NCBI GenBank assembly: GCA_029567325.1 | Contig: JAKQLF010000243.1 | Span: 1-64,000 of the forward strand | Reading direction: 5' to 3' | DNA length: 64,000 nt | DNA from: Bacteroidota bacterium | GTDB taxonomy: Bacteria; Bacteroidota; Bacteroidia; Chitinophagales; Saprospiraceae | Shown: piece by piece, positions 18,692-27,735 of the stretch | Position numbering within the stretch: position 1 is the first letter of the stretch | Layout of the letters: each line of letters opens with the position of its first letter | Made by a program: the position numbers and the translations under genes | The notes under the pieces: model-generated | What the model saw: only the letters and a program-made list of their open reading frames with translations | Database searches by the model: none | Told to the model about the DNA's origin: nothing

Positions 18692-18726
18692 AAAAGGTCA
18701 ATAATTAATTTTATTGGCCTTTTTTA
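18692..18726 (+). terminator. Terminator of the tRNA-fMet transcript
   Basis: AAAAGGTCAATAA pairs with TTATTGGCCTTTT (13 pairs, one G-T) around a 6-base loop, followed by T residues. Confidence 0.85.
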
Positions 18727-18785
18727 TTTATCCTATATTATCCTTTTGAAATTTGATACATCTAAATAGTAATACTTTTACAGGC

Positions 18786-19160
18786 CTAATCACTTTTTAT
18801 TCGTCGCAATAAATAATGATATACATTTTGATTTTCTTCGCTGACTACATATGAGTTTACATATTCGTATCCATTCTTTACCATGAAATTTAATGCCTCA
18901 ATCATACTATTTAAATTTATCCGCTTACCCATGCCATCAACTATTTGAGTATCCGCAGATAGAAATAAATCGTTATATTGTCCAAAATCTAATTCTATAA
19001 TTGGTTTAGTACTTAAAAATTTTGCTCTTCCAACTATTTGGACATATTCAACTTTTATTGAATCCAATGGGATTTTGTTTACAAAGTACTTTATCGTGTC
19101 TTGGCCTTTTCCGTTCACAAACCCACAAAAAATAATTATTAGACATGCCCAACTCTTCAT
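18786..19160 (-). CDS. Small secreted protein of unknown function
   Basis: I do not recognise this 124-residue protein. It has a clear signal peptide (MKSWACLIIIFCGFVNG, cleavage near GKGQD) and then a soluble domain of about 100 residues with mixed alpha/beta pattern. The end, NVYHYLLRRIKSD, resembles the last strand of small Bacteroidota periplasmic proteins that follow KNGYEYVNSY. It stands alone between the tRNA terminator and the TraB/GumN gene, which is on the same strand but about 170 bases away. Confidence 0.6.
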   Translation of the reverse strand: MKSWACLIIIFCGFVNGKGQDTIKYFVNKIPLDSIKVEYVQIVGRAKFLSTKPIIELDFGQYNDLFLSADTQIVDGMGKRINLNSMIEALNFMVKNGYEYVNSYVVSEENQNVYHYLLRRIKSD

Positions 19161-19327
19161 AATTTTTAAATTTTAGTTTAAATATTCTGAGGATAAAGAT
19201 GAAGTAAAAAAATTTTCAACTCTAATGGTTCAATATTATTAATTAAATTTTAAGTTCAATTTCAGATGCTCTTTAGAGTATTGAAAATTCAACCCTATTA
19301 AAACTGACTATTTGATTAAGAAATTAA

Positions 19328-20257
19328 CTATTTATTACTCAATGGCTTCAATGTCAAACCTGCTTCTCTCAATAAGTTGATGACTCCCATTTTGCCACCT
19401 AAGTGACCAGCACCAACAGCATAAAAAGTGGGTTGTTTTTTGGATTGCACCAAAATTTGAGGGATCCACGCTTTATTTCTATTAGATAACAAAATAGATT
19501 CATAATCCTGTAAGCCACCTTCATCTTCTCCAAGTGCAGAACTGGCCATTTGACTGATTTTTTGTTCTTTATACATTTTGGTCATTACCTCCATCTCATC
19601 TTTTCCTGCATCAGCTGATTGGATGGTTTCTACCAACATTTTTGCCTGAGCTTCATAGGGAATTTGATCAAAAACGCTTATTTGAAACTCTACAGTTTCT
19701 AATCCTCCCGTCTTCATTTTTCTATCTTCGGCTAGTTTGTTGAATTCTATTTCATACGATTTCATTTCTCCAGAACTAAAAGATTCTGGTGAAAAATCAC
19801 CGTATGTCATAGCACTGAGAAATAATGGTTTAATGCGCTCAAGGAAAAACAAAGGCAAACCTTTATCAGCAAAAAAATTGGTAACCATTTTGTAATCTTC
19901 TTCTTTCAGTAAGTCTTTCAAACTAATATCATCCTTCATAAATAACTTATCCATGAGGCCTACCATTGCTCCCATGTCAGTCATCTCCTTCATATCTATT
20001 TCAAAAAACATGGCTTCACTATTTTCTATAGCACCAAGTGTTCCTTTAGGTAAAAAGTAATCATTTCCTCCTATCAAGTGAATAGTACCATACAAAAAGG
20101 ATGGTTTGGTGATTCCAGGCCCTGTGATCTCCCAAAGCAATGCATCCTGCAATTTAGGCTCGCCAGATATTGCTTTAGTAGTGGATTTACTGCAAGAAGC
20201 AACAACAAAAAGCATTGAGCTCAAGACCAAAAATTTAAACCATTGAATATTCCTCAT
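19328..20257 (-). CDS. TraB/GumN family lipoprotein
   Basis: A 309-residue protein with a lipoprotein signal (LSSMLFVVASCSKS, Cys about residue 22) and then the TraB/GumN domain: LLWEITGPG, SFLYGTIHLIGG with the conserved GT-H motif, FFEIDM, and near the end PTFYAVGAGHLGGKMGVINLL. The family (related to TIKI proteases) keeps paired GxxH motifs that may bind metal. In bacteria its members are exported and mostly uncharacterised. A TAnnTTTG box lies about 55 bases upstream. Family assignment is firm; a peptidase role is only suggested by TIKI homology. Confidence 0.85.
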   Translation of the reverse strand: MRNIQWFKFLVLSSMLFVVASCSKSTTKAISGEPKLQDALLWEITGPGITKPSFLYGTIHLIGGNDYFLPKGTLGAIENSEAMFFEIDMKEMTDMGAMVGLMDKLFMKDDISLKDLLKEEDYKMVTNFFADKGLPLFFLERIKPLFLSAMTYGDFSPESFSSGEMKSYEIEFNKLAEDRKMKTGGLETVEFQISVFDQIPYEAQAKMLVETIQSADAGKDEMEVMTKMYKEQKISQMASSALGEDEGGLQDYESILLSNRNKAWIPQILVQSKKQPTFYAVGAGHLGGKMGVINLLREAGLTLKPLSNK

Positions 20258-20313
20258 TCTATTTTTTTTATCAATTTAATTTCGAAAGGCACGATGTCGC
20301 TTCTTTCAAACAA

Positions 20314-20321
20314 CAAATATA
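20314..20321 (-). promoter_or_regulatory. -7 box (TATATTTG) for the TraB/GumN gene
   Basis: The minus strand reads TATATTTG, predicting a start near 20308 and a leader of about 50 bases. Confidence 0.45.
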
Positions 20322-20352
20322 GATTTTAGTTATCAACAAACTATTTGTAAAC

Positions 20353-20385
20353 AAAAATGGCTTCCAATTTTAGAAAGCCATTTTT
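20353..20385 (-). terminator. Terminator after rny
   Basis: AAAAATGGCTT pairs with AAGCCATTTTT (11 pairs, 11-base loop). The flanking A and T runs make it usable on either strand; position puts it at the end of the rny transcript. Confidence 0.8.
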
Positions 20386-20413
20386 ATTCAAGTTATCATT
20401 GCTGTGCCACAAC

Positions 20414-22060
20414 CTATCTGGCAAATGCAACAGATCTTTTTTCTCTGATCACGGTAACTTTTACTTGACCTGGATATTGCATCTCATCTTGGATTTTCTG
20501 AGAGATCATGAAAGCTAAATCATCTGCCACTTGGTCAGTTACTTTATCACTTTCTACAATCACCCTCAACTCTCGACCTGCTTGCATAGCAAATGCTTTT
20601 TGCACACCTTCATAAGACATTGCTAATTCCTCCAATTCCCCGATTCTCTTCAGGTAAGATTCCATGATTTCCCTTCTTGCACCTGGTCTTGCGCCAGAGA
20701 TAGCATCACATGCTTGTACAATAGGAGAAATGATGTTGTTCATTTCTATTTCATCGTGGTGAGCTCCTACAGCGTTGATGATGACTGGATGCTCATTGTA
20801 TTTTTCACAAATTTGCATACCCAACAATGCGTGAGACAATTCTGACTCTTCCTCTGCAACTTTACCTATATCGTGGAGTAAACCTGCCCTTTTAGCCATT
20901 TTTATTTGTTTGCTATTCAAGCCAAGTTCTGCCGCCATGACCGCACAAAGGTTTGCAGTTTCCATGGAGTGTTTGAGTAGATTCTGACCGTAAGATGATC
21001 TGAATCTCATTCTACCAACCATTTTGATCAAATAAGCATCCAAGCCATGGATGTTTAGTTCGATTACTGTTTTCTCACCTATTTCAATGATTTGCTCATC
21101 GAGTTGCTTTTTCACTTTTGCCACAACTTCCTCAATTTTGGCTGGGTGAATTCTACCATCTGTAACCAATCTTTTGAGGGCCAATCTGGCAACTTCCCTT
21201 CTTATTGGGTCAAAACTAGATATGACAATAGATTCTGGAGTATCATCTACTACAATCTCTGCTCCGGTAGCAGCTTCCAAAGCCCGGATATTCCTTCCTT
21301 CTCTACCAATAATCTGTCCTTTGATGTCGTCAGAGTCAAGGGTAAAGACAGATACAGTATTTTCAATAGTGTATTCTGCCGCCATACGTTGTATGGTTTG
21401 TATGATGATCTTTTTAGCCTCTTTATTGCCATTCAGTTTGGCGTTGGAGATGGCTTCCTTTTCGATAGAAAGGGCTTCTGATTCACTTTTTGCCCTGATA
21501 GCATCCATCAAAAGGTCTTTGGCTTCTTGTTCAGTGAGCCTGGCAACGCTTTCCAATTCTTTAATTCTTATTTCATTAGCTTGATCAAGCTCCTCTTTTT
21601 TCTTTGCAACAATTTTGAGTTGAACCTCTAGATTTTCTCTTAAGACATTGAGATCAGCTTCTTTCATCTCCAGAGATTCTGCACGTGCATCAAGTTCTTT
21701 GGTTTTGCTTTGAAGGTCTTTTTCAGCTGAGATCGCAGCAAGTTCCCGCTCTTTCATCTCCACCTTGTGCTCAGCCTTGTAGTTTTCAAATTCTACCTTC
21801 ATTTGGCTATACTTCTCACGAGCCTCTTGGATTTTCTGCAATTTGACTTGCTCATTGCTTTGCTGGGCCTGAGACATGATTTTCTCAGCCTTAGTTTCTG
21901 CTTCGTCTATTTTACGTTTAGCGACAAGCTCAGCTTCTTTGATGGTGAAATCTGCTTTATCATTAGATTCTTGAATCTTTTTCTGCATTCGGGAATTCAA
22001 AACGAAGTAGATAACCCCGCTTACAACAATTAATGCTCCGATGAGCAATCCTATTTCCAT
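20414..22060 (-). CDS. rny: Ribonuclease Y
   Basis: A 548-residue membrane-anchored endoribonuclease that starts mRNA decay. The order is canonical: N-terminal membrane helix ([19 protein letters not shown]), a long charged coiled coil to about residue 230, a KH domain with [16 protein letters not shown], and an HD domain with the metal-binding LLHDIGKV and later VGAHHDE. Length is close to Gram-positive RNase Y. The ZapA-like and coiled-coil genes lie upstream on the same strand (gap about 95 bases), a common Bacteroidota arrangement. Confidence 0.96.
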   Translation of the reverse strand: MEIGLLIGALIVVSGVIYFVLNSRMQKKIQESNDKADFTIKEAELVAKRKIDEAETKAEKIMSQAQQSNEQVKLQKIQEAREKYSQMKVEFENYKAEHKVEMKERELAAISAEKDLQSKTKELDARAESLEMKEADLNVLRENLEVQLKIVAKKKEELDQANEIRIKELESVARLTEQEAKDLLMDAIRAKSESEALSIEKEAISNAKLNGNKEAKKIIIQTIQRMAAEYTIENTVSVFTLDSDDIKGQIIGREGRNIRALEAATGAEIVVDDTPESIVISSFDPIRREVARLALKRLVTDGRIHPAKIEEVVAKVKKQLDEQIIEIGEKTVIELNIHGLDAYLIKMVGRMRFRSSYGQNLLKHSMETANLCAVMAAELGLNSKQIKMAKRAGLLHDIGKVAEEESELSHALLGMQICEKYNEHPVIINAVGAHHDEIEMNNIISPIVQACDAISGARPGARREIMESYLKRIGELEELAMSYEGVQKAFAMQAGRELRVIVESDKVTDQVADDLAFMISQKIQDEMQYPGQVKVTVIREKRSVAFAR

Positions 22061-22155
22061 TTCGTATTTTTATAAAAATGTTAAACCATTTTTAGATACT
22101 CCATGTAGGTCAAATAAAATGCTGATAAACAATAAGAACCGAGGAAAGTTGATCT

Positions 22156-22443
22156 TTACAACTTTAATATAGCCTCGATTTCAGATACACTTTTTTCTAG
22201 CTGAATGTTTTCTTCGTGGTGTATGTTTTTTCTATCCTCTGTCTCTGCCTCCAGTTGTAATGTTACTAAAGTCAGTGCAAGGCAATCCAATTTATCCGTG
22301 ATCTTGTAGTCGATCTGGAGTTTATTGAATGTTTCATTTATTCTGGCCTCAACCATGCGGGCCATTACCACCTCTTTTTTGCTTAAAATCAAAGGATAAG
22401 CTCTGCCTGCAATTGATATGGTCGTTTTTTCTGTTTCTTCCAT
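22156..22443 (-). CDS. zapA: Cell division protein ZapA-like
   Basis: A 95-residue protein with the ZapA pattern: a short N-terminal beta domain (TTISIAGRAYPLIL) followed by a long dimer-forming helix (VEARINETFNKLQ through EKSVSEIEAIL). ZapA binds FtsZ and bundles protofilaments at the division ring. It is 7 bases from the coiled-coil gene upstream on the same strand and is probably co-transcribed with it. Confidence 0.85.
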   Translation of the reverse strand: MEETEKTTISIAGRAYPLILSKKEVVMARMVEARINETFNKLQIDYKITDKLDCLALTLVTLQLEAETEDRKNIHHEENIQLEKSVSEIEAILKL

Positions 22444-22450
22444 AATGCCC

Positions 22451-22708
22451 CTAGTCCATTGATTTTACTAAGTCGATACATTGTTCTACTTCACGTAGTG
22501 CTGCATCAACTTCTTGCCTTATTTTTATATTTTTCTCATTCGCTTCAGCTGAGATATCTGCCTGTTTTTTTACAACAGGTTGTGTTTGTTGCATTTTATT
22601 CAAAGCCTCCTTGAGCTCTAAATTTTCCTTATTTATAGTAATATTCAATACCATGAGCCGCTCAACAGCCTTTTTTATATTTTCCAGCCTTGATTCCAAA
22701 CTACTCAT
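22451..22708 (-). CDS. Short coiled-coil protein upstream of zapA (ZapB-like position)
   Basis: An 85-residue, nearly all-helical protein with heptad-like spacing (SLESRLENIKKAVERLMVLN, then NLELKEALNKM) and a central Gln/Pro break. Bacteroidota usually place such a small coiled-coil gene directly before zapA, and a role in the division ring is likely but inferred from position. I start it at ATG 22708 rather than 22717, because a TATCTTTG box ends at 22715 and would put the transcript start at about the ATG itself. Confidence 0.7.
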   Translation of the reverse strand: MSSLESRLENIKKAVERLMVLNITINKENLELKEALNKMQQTQPVVKKQADISAEANEKNIKIRQEVDAALREVEQCIDLVKSMD

Positions 22709-22714
22709 AAGGCC

Positions 22715-22722
22715 CAAAGATA
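22715..22722 (-). promoter_or_regulatory. -7 box (TATCTTTG) immediately before the coiled-coil/zapA unit
   Basis: On the minus strand the box ends 7 bases before ATG 22708, so the mRNA would have almost no leader. It also overlaps the longer ORF start at 22717. Confidence 0.5.
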
Positions 22723-23165
22723 TAATTATTTTTCATATTGTATACATCACAGCTTTACAGAAAAATTTATTGCTAAAACCTCATTTTAGACTTCAAAATA
22801 TTTGATAAGGCAAATAAACTCCCGACATTCTTCAATAAGGTAACTTTTTCTATGTTTTATGGGCTTTGTGGCTTTGTTCCTTTGATCTTTCTCTACTCAA
22901 TTTATAAGGCCGTTCGCTTGTCTATTAGTTATCCTTTAGTTAAATAAGAAATTCTGTCATGATATTTGCGTTATAACAGAGTTATATTGAAATGAAATTT
23001 TGAAATCTGAGGGTCACTCGTAGTTTATGAATGAACTGTTGACCGTCGGTTTTTCAAAGTTTTAATTTTGGTCTGGAAAAATTTCATTTTTGTATATTTT
23101 TTCAAACTAAATACAATAAAAACCTTTACTTAGATAAAATATTACTTCAGTTACTAAAAAATATA
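22723..23165. other. Divergent intergenic region before the tail-specific protease
   Basis: About 440 bases between the minus-strand zapA unit and prc. A possible promoter for prc lies at 23039-23070. No RNA gene or ORF stands out. Confidence 0.5.
23039..23070 (+). promoter_or_regulatory. Probable prc promoter (TTG-N21-TAATTTTG)
   Basis: TTG at 23039 and TAATTTTG at 23063 are 21 bases apart. The predicted leader of about 90 bases is very A-rich just before the start codon, as is common in this phylum. Confidence 0.5.
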
Positions 23166-25307
23166 ATGAAGATTATGACATACAGAAGTTCGATCATTGT
23201 AGTGCTCCTTCTTGGTTTTCTCGCTTTGAGATCATTTGCACCAAAACCGATAGCCGACGATAAAGAAAGCTTGATTGTTTATGGTGTAATGTCATTTTTG
23301 AATCAAGTCCATTACCAGCCAAAACCAGTCGATGATAACTTTTCAAAGGCTGTTTATAAAACCTTCATGGAAAGGCTAGATCCCAATAAACGTTATCTTA
23401 CGGAAGAAGATATCAAGGTTTTGGCCACATACGAAACTAAAATTGACGACGAAATTCAGGCTTCAAAACTAGAATTCTTCAACAAAGCCAATGAAATCAT
23501 TACCAAAAGAATGTTGCAAACACGCACTTACTATGATGAATTGGTCAAAGAAGAATACAATTTTGAAAGAAAAGACTTTATCGAACTAGATGGCGAAAAA
23601 CTACCTTATGCCAAAAATGATAAAGAACTCAAAGAGCGTTGGTCAAAATTCATGAAGTATGAAATCCTTTCCAGATTTGAAAGGAAACTTTACGACCAAA
23701 ATAAAGCAGATTTTGATGGAACAAAAAAATCCGATAAAGAACTGATAGAGGAGTCAAGAGCAGACTTACAGAAAACTTTTGGTGATTGGTTTGTGAGGAT
23801 GGATAAAGTGAGAAGGTCAGATAGATTTGAGACTTTCTTGAGCTCTATCACCAATTATTTTGACCCACATTCTGAGTACTTCAACCCTAAAGAAAAGGAA
23901 GATTTTGACATCAATATGGGTGGTAAACTGCAAGGTATTGGAGCAAGGTTGTCTCAAGATGGCGATTACGTCAGGGTTTCTGAAATCATTGTAGGTGGCC
24001 CAGCTTGGAAAGGTAAAGAACTCGATGTAGATGACTTGATCAGAGCTGTAACTCAAAAAGGTGAGAAACCTCTAGACATCACCGGTATGAGACTGGACGA
24101 TGTGGTACAAAAGATACGTGGTAAAGTTGGAACAACGGTTATCCTTGATGTAAAAAAGAAAGATGGTAGCTTAGAAAAAATAGAAATTGTGCGCGAAGAA
24201 GTCATAATTGACGAAAGCTTTGCAAAATCTTCTGTGATCGATATTCCAGGCCAAATCAATAAAATCGGATATATTTATTTGCCAAAATTCTACTCTTCAT
24301 TTGAGGCAGAAGGCGGCAATAGTTGCGCAGTTGATGTTGCAAAGGAAATAGAAAAACTCAAAGCTGAAAACGTAAATGGTATCATCCTTGACCTGCGTAA
24401 TAACTCAGGTGGTTCATTGAGTGATGTGGTTGACATGTCGGGACTCTTTATAGAGAAAGGACCGATCGTACAAGTAAAAAGTAGAGAAGGATCACCTTAT
24501 GTATATTCTGACAAAGATCCTTCAGTAAGTTATACAGGACCGCTCATTGTTATGGTAAACCACTTTAGTGCATCGGCTTCTGAGATTTTGGCAGCAGCAA
24601 TGCAGGATTATGGTCGAGCAATCATTGTGGGAAGTCCAACTTTCGGAAAAGGTACGGTGCAAAGGTTTTATGATCTTGACAAAGTAATCAGAGGAAATGA
24701 AGAACTCAAGCCCCTTGGAAGTGTAAAAATGACCATGCAAAAATTCTTTAGAATAAATGGTGGCAGTACACAACACAAAGGTGTCATTCCTGATATCGAA
24801 TTGCCAGATTCCTATAAATACATGGGATATGGAGAAAAGGAATATGACTATGCGCTAGACTATACTGAAATCCCCGCTCAGAAATTTACTCAAGATATTG
24901 TTTCAATAGAACACATGGATAAATTGAAAATGATGAGTGATGCAAGGGTGAAAGCAAATAAATCTTTCCAGTTGATTGAAGAAAATGCACAACGTTTTAA
25001 AAAGAACAAAGACATCACTAAATATCCTATTGATTTGAAAAGCTTCAGTCAAATGATGAAAGACAGGGAGCAAGAGGATAAAAAATTTGATAACATTGCA
25101 AAAGACGATATTGCTGACTTCACAGTTCGTAATTTGGCTGTTGACAAAGAATTGTTGAAAGTTGATGAAGGTAAGAAAAGTAGAAATGATGAATGGATCA
25201 ATGGTTTGAAAAAGGATATTTATCTTTATGAAACCATGGTGATTATGAAAGACATGATCGAACAAGAGAAATCTTTTACCACTTACGTTGAAAAAATAAA
25301 AGAATAA
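23166..25307 (+). CDS. prc: Carboxy-terminal processing (tail-specific) protease
   Basis: A 713-residue S41 peptidase of the Prc/Tsp type that degrades or trims periplasmic proteins. It has a signal peptide (VVLLLGFLALRSFA), an N-terminal Tsp domain, a PDZ domain around residues 255-345 (QGIGARLSQDGDYV, GKVGTTVILDV), and the catalytic core with FSASASEI (Ser about 470) and FGKGTVQ (Lys about 495), the Ser-Lys dyad at the same 25-residue spacing as in E. coli Prc. A helical DUF3340-like tail ends the protein. It is a single gene with its own terminator. Confidence 0.95.
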   Translation: MKIMTYRSSIIVVLLLGFLALRSFAPKPIADDKESLIVYGVMSFLNQVHYQPKPVDDNFSKAVYKTFMERLDPNKRYLTEEDIKVLATYETKIDDEIQASKLEFFNKANEIITKRMLQTRTYYDELVKEEYNFERKDFIELDGEKLPYAKNDKELKERWSKFMKYEILSRFERKLYDQNKADFDGTKKSDKELIEESRADLQKTFGDWFVRMDKVRRSDRFETFLSSITNYFDPHSEYFNPKEKEDFDINMGGKLQGIGARLSQDGDYVRVSEIIVGGPAWKGKELDVDDLIRAVTQKGEKPLDITGMRLDDVVQKIRGKVGTTVILDVKKKDGSLEKIEIVREEVIIDESFAKSSVIDIPGQINKIGYIYLPKFYSSFEAEGGNSCAVDVAKEIEKLKAENVNGIILDLRNNSGGSLSDVVDMSGLFIEKGPIVQVKSREGSPYVYSDKDPSVSYTGPLIVMVNHFSASASEILAAAMQDYGRAIIVGSPTFGKGTVQRFYDLDKVIRGNEELKPLGSVKMTMQKFFRINGGSTQHKGVIPDIELPDSYKYMGYGEKEYDYALDYTEIPAQKFTQDIVSIEHMDKLKMMSDARVKANKSFQLIEENAQRFKKNKDITKYPIDLKSFSQMMKDREQEDKKFDNIAKDDIADFTVRNLAVDKELLKVDEGKKSRNDEWINGLKKDIYLYETMVIMKDMIEQEKSFTTYVEKIKE

Positions 25308-25333
25308 GCCAAAATAACTTGGTCTGAAATATC

Positions 25334-25369
25334 AAAAAGAGGATGGTATCAAAAATCATCCTCTTTTTT
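25334..25369 (+). terminator. Terminator after prc
   Basis: AAAAAGAGGATG pairs with CATCCTCTTTTT (12 pairs, 11-base loop) and a T run follows. Confidence 0.9.
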
Positions 25370-25547
25370 ATTTGTTAACTTAATAAGATGATTTTAATAG
25401 TTAGCATTTTTAAAAAGGAGTTAGTTGAGTATGTAAGATAGGCTTAATGCCGAAAAGCTATATCTAAAATAATGGAGAACTGACCAAATGTTTAGGTAAA
25501 TAAGGTAAGCGAGCTCAAAATTTTATTTACAAACAAGAATAAATGTT

Positions 25548-25576
25548 TTTGAATATACAAAAAAGTATTATCTTTG
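25548..25576 (+). promoter_or_regulatory. Promoter of the tRNA-Arg/rpmB operon (TTTG-N17-TATCTTTG)
   Basis: TTTG at 25548-25551 and TATCTTTG at 25569-25576 match both Bacteroidota promoter elements. The tRNA begins 36 bases after the -7 box. Confidence 0.8.
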
Positions 25577-25611
25577 CACTCTCTTTTTAAGAAGGGACCA
25601 AAAAAGGATAC

Positions 25612-25685
25612 GGCTCCGTAGCTTAATTGGATAGAGTCCCTGACTACGGATCAGGAGGTTGAAGGTTCGAATCCTTCCGGAGTCA
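25612..25685 (+). tRNA. tRNA-Arg (ACG)
   Basis: Cloverleaf with acceptor GGCTCCG/CGGAGTC (one G-T), D-arm TAGCTTAATTGGATAGAG, anticodon stem CCTGA/TCAGG with loop CTACGGA, and T-arm GAAGGTTCGAATCCTTC. Anticodon ACG reads CGN codons once A34 is deaminated. CCA is not encoded. Only 38 bases separate it from rpmB, and it probably shares the transcript. Confidence 0.95.
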
Positions 25686-25723
25686 CTTGAGAATATAAGA
25701 GGTAGATTATAAAAAAGTAGAAG

Positions 25724-25984
25724 ATGTCAAAGATTTGTCAACTATCAGGAAAGAGACCTATCGTAGGTAACAAGGTTTCTCACTCCAACGTTAAAACAAA
25801 AAGAAGATTTTTACCAAATCTTTTTGTAAAACGTTTTTACATACCAGAAACTGACCAGTGGGTTTCAATTAAAATATCTGCACATGCTTTGCGTACTGTA
25901 AACAAGTTGGGCTTATATGCTTACTTGAGAAAGTTGGAGAAAGAAGGTGTTGAGACTGGTGTTAAGTTAATTATTAAGAAATAA
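25724..25984 (+). CDS. rpmB: 50S ribosomal protein L28
   Basis: 86 residues with the L28 start (SKICQLSGKRPIVGNKVSHSN) and the KTKRRFLPNLF core. It is a large-subunit protein near the E site. One Cys of the zinc-binding variant remains (ICQLSG), so this looks like the zinc-free form. First protein gene of the rpmB-rpmG-DUF4295 unit. Confidence 0.96.
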   Translation: MSKICQLSGKRPIVGNKVSHSNVKTKRRFLPNLFVKRFYIPETDQWVSIKISAHALRTVNKLGLYAYLRKLEKEGVETGVKLIIKK

Positions 25985-25996
25985 ATATTGTAGGCG

Positions 25997-26185
25997 ATGG
26001 CAAAGAAGTCAAGAGGCAATAGAATCCAGGTGATATTAGAATGTACTGAGCATAAAACTTCAGGTCTTCCAGGCACCTCAAGATATGTGACTCAAAAGAA
26101 CAGAAAAAATACACCAGACAGAATGGAATTGAAAAAATTCAATCCAATCATGAGAAAGTATACTATTCACAAAGAAATAAAATAA
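25997..26185 (+). CDS. rpmG: 50S ribosomal protein L33
   Basis: 62 residues starting [20 protein letters not shown] and ending in [12 protein letters not shown]. It keeps only one Cys where zinc-binding L33 proteins have two CxxC pairs, so this is the zinc-independent form. It lies 12 bases after rpmB and 6 bases before the DUF4295 gene. Confidence 0.96.
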   Translation: MAKKSRGNRIQVILECTEHKTSGLPGTSRYVTQKNRKNTPDRMELKKFNPIMRKYTIHKEIK

Positions 26186-26191
26186 TAAGTC

Positions 26192-26368
26192 ATGGCAAAG
26201 GTATCTAAAAACGCGAAAGTTGCACAAAGGGCCGCTAATGCTGGATCCGGAAGGGACTTTGTTAAGGTTGTAAGAAGTGTAAAAAATCCAACAACTGGAA
26301 AATACGCTTACAAAGAGATGATGGTTCACAAAGATAAGGTTCAAGAATTCTTGGCTTCAAACAAATAG
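26192..26368 (+). CDS. DUF4295 small basic ribosome-associated protein (58 aa)
   Basis: Too short for the ORF track. ATG 26192 to TAG 26368 encodes 58 residues rich in Lys/Arg, with GSGRDFVKVVRSVKNPTTG and a KDKVQEFLA end. This is the DUF4295 family, which in Bacteroidota follows rpmG almost invariably. I recall that a protein of this type was seen in a Flavobacterium ribosome structure and named bL38, but I am not certain of that link. Position, size and charge fit a ribosomal protein. A strong terminator follows at once. Confidence 0.85.
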   Translation: MAKVSKNAKVAQRAANAGSGRDFVKVVRSVKNPTTGKYAYKEMMVHKDKVQEFLASNK

Positions 26369-26398
26369 ATTTCATTATCTATATGACTTTCAAAAAAA

Positions 26399-26434
26399 AT
26401 CAAAGGGCTTTTCTCATAGAAGAGCCCTTTTTTG
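26399..26434 (+). terminator. Terminator of the rpmB-rpmG-DUF4295 operon
   Basis: AAAGGGCTTTTC pairs with GAAGAGCCCTTT (12 pairs, one G-T, 5-base loop) and T residues follow. Confidence 0.9.
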
Positions 26435-26487
26435 CATTTATACCCTCTAACATTTGTATTTTTACCATTCAACATTACCAATAATCA

Positions 26488-27441
26488 ATGAGTTTCTTTA
26501 AAAAGTTTTTCACCAAAGAAAAAGAGGCAGACCTAGAAAAAGGTCTGGAAAAAACAAAGCAATCTTTTTTTGCTCAAATAGGTAAAGCGATAGCTGGAAA
26601 ATCTGAAGTTGATGAGGAATTCCTTGACCAACTTGAGCAAATTCTCATTTCTTCTGATGTTGGATTGGAAACAACTGTAAAAATCATCGATCGTTTGGAA
26701 GCTAAGGTTGCTGAAGTCAAATATCTGAACGTCTCTGAGTTGAATTCTATTCTCAAGAATGTCATTGTAGAAATTCTGGATGAAAACAACACCAAAGATC
26801 TGGAGGACTATGAATTGCCCTCAGAACATAAACCTTACGTTATTCTTGTCGTGGGTGTCAATGGAGTTGGCAAAACAACTACCATCGGCAAACTGGCTTA
26901 TCAATATAAAAATAATGGCGCGAGTGTAGTCCTTGGAGCCGCTGATACTTTCCGCGCAGCGGCTGTAGACCAACTAAAAATATGGTCAGAAAGGGCCGGC
27001 ACTTATTTTTTCTCAAAAGGCATGAATACTGATCCCGCTGCAGTGGCTTATGAGTCAGTGCAATTTGCTCAAAATATGTCCCTAGACTTGGTCATCATAG
27101 ATACAGCCGGACGTTTGCACACCAAGAAATACCTCATGGATGAGCTGACCAAAATCAAAAAATCTATCGATAAGAAATATCCTGGAGCACCGCATGAAGT
27201 TTTATTGGTCCTTGACGCAACTACAGGCCAAAACGCCATCGAACAAGCAAAACGTTTTACAGAAGCGACTGATGTAACTGCCATTGCTCTGACAAAATTG
27301 GATGGGACAGCAAAAGGTGGTGTGGTTCTTGGTATTTCTGATCAATTCAAAATTCCTATCAAATACATTGGGGTAGGTGAAGGCGTTGAACAACTCCAGA
27401 TCTTTAATAAAAAGGCTTTTGTAGAGTCTTTGTTTAAATAA
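26488..27441 (+). CDS. ftsY: Signal recognition particle receptor FtsY
   Basis: A 317-residue SRP GTPase that docks ribosome-SRP complexes at the membrane. A short acidic/lysine-rich A region comes first, then the N helical bundle, then the G domain with P-loop GVNGVGKTTTIGK, DTFRAAAVDQL, DTAGRLHTK, and TKLDGTAKGG. The A domain is much shorter than in E. coli, as in other Bacteroidota. It sits directly after the L28/L33/DUF4295 operon, a conserved neighbourhood. Confidence 0.96.
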   Translation: MSFFKKFFTKEKEADLEKGLEKTKQSFFAQIGKAIAGKSEVDEEFLDQLEQILISSDVGLETTVKIIDRLEAKVAEVKYLNVSELNSILKNVIVEILDENNTKDLEDYELPSEHKPYVILVVGVNGVGKTTTIGKLAYQYKNNGASVVLGAADTFRAAAVDQLKIWSERAGTYFFSKGMNTDPAAVAYESVQFAQNMSLDLVIIDTAGRLHTKKYLMDELTKIKKSIDKKYPGAPHEVLLVLDATTGQNAIEQAKRFTEATDVTAIALTKLDGTAKGGVVLGISDQFKIPIKYIGVGEGVEQLQIFNKKAFVESLFK

Positions 27442-27513
27442 ATAGCATTCATTCTTCTATTCTTAAACTTAGAGTAGGATAACAAAGCGACCAAGCTGAT
27501 CAAAAACTAAAAT

Positions 27514-27556
27514 AAAAAAGTGCCTTTTTCTTGTATAAAAAAGCACTTTTTTTATT
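27514..27556 (+). terminator. Terminator after ftsY
   Basis: AAAAAAGTGC pairs with GCACTTTTTT around a 19-base loop that can itself pair partly; a long T run follows. Confidence 0.8.
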
Positions 27557-27735
27557 TTTTAATTAGGCTATTTAGGTGGAGTCAATTTCATTCAAAAAAT
27601 GCCGATTTCTCGTGACTCTTCGGCTGTTTTTGTAGCATAAGCGCTGCTATTACTTCTCAAACGAGTCTCGATTGACGAAAAATTGCCTGATTTTTTTGAA
27701 AAGAAAGCACACACCTAAATAATTACTTTTTGACT
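27557..27735. other. Noncoding stretch with possible dispersed element
   Basis: No gene. The sequence holds two diverged half-copies of a CTCGTGACTCTTCG/ACGAGTCTCGATTGACG-like motif around AT-rich runs. It reminds me of noncoding elements scattered in some Bacteroidota genomes, but I cannot verify copies elsewhere. Confidence 0.25.

Noticed and set aside
21092-21584. Two overlapping plus-strand ORFs opposite rny
   Set aside because: Antisense shadows of the conserved KH/coiled-coil region; composition is typical of complementary frames.
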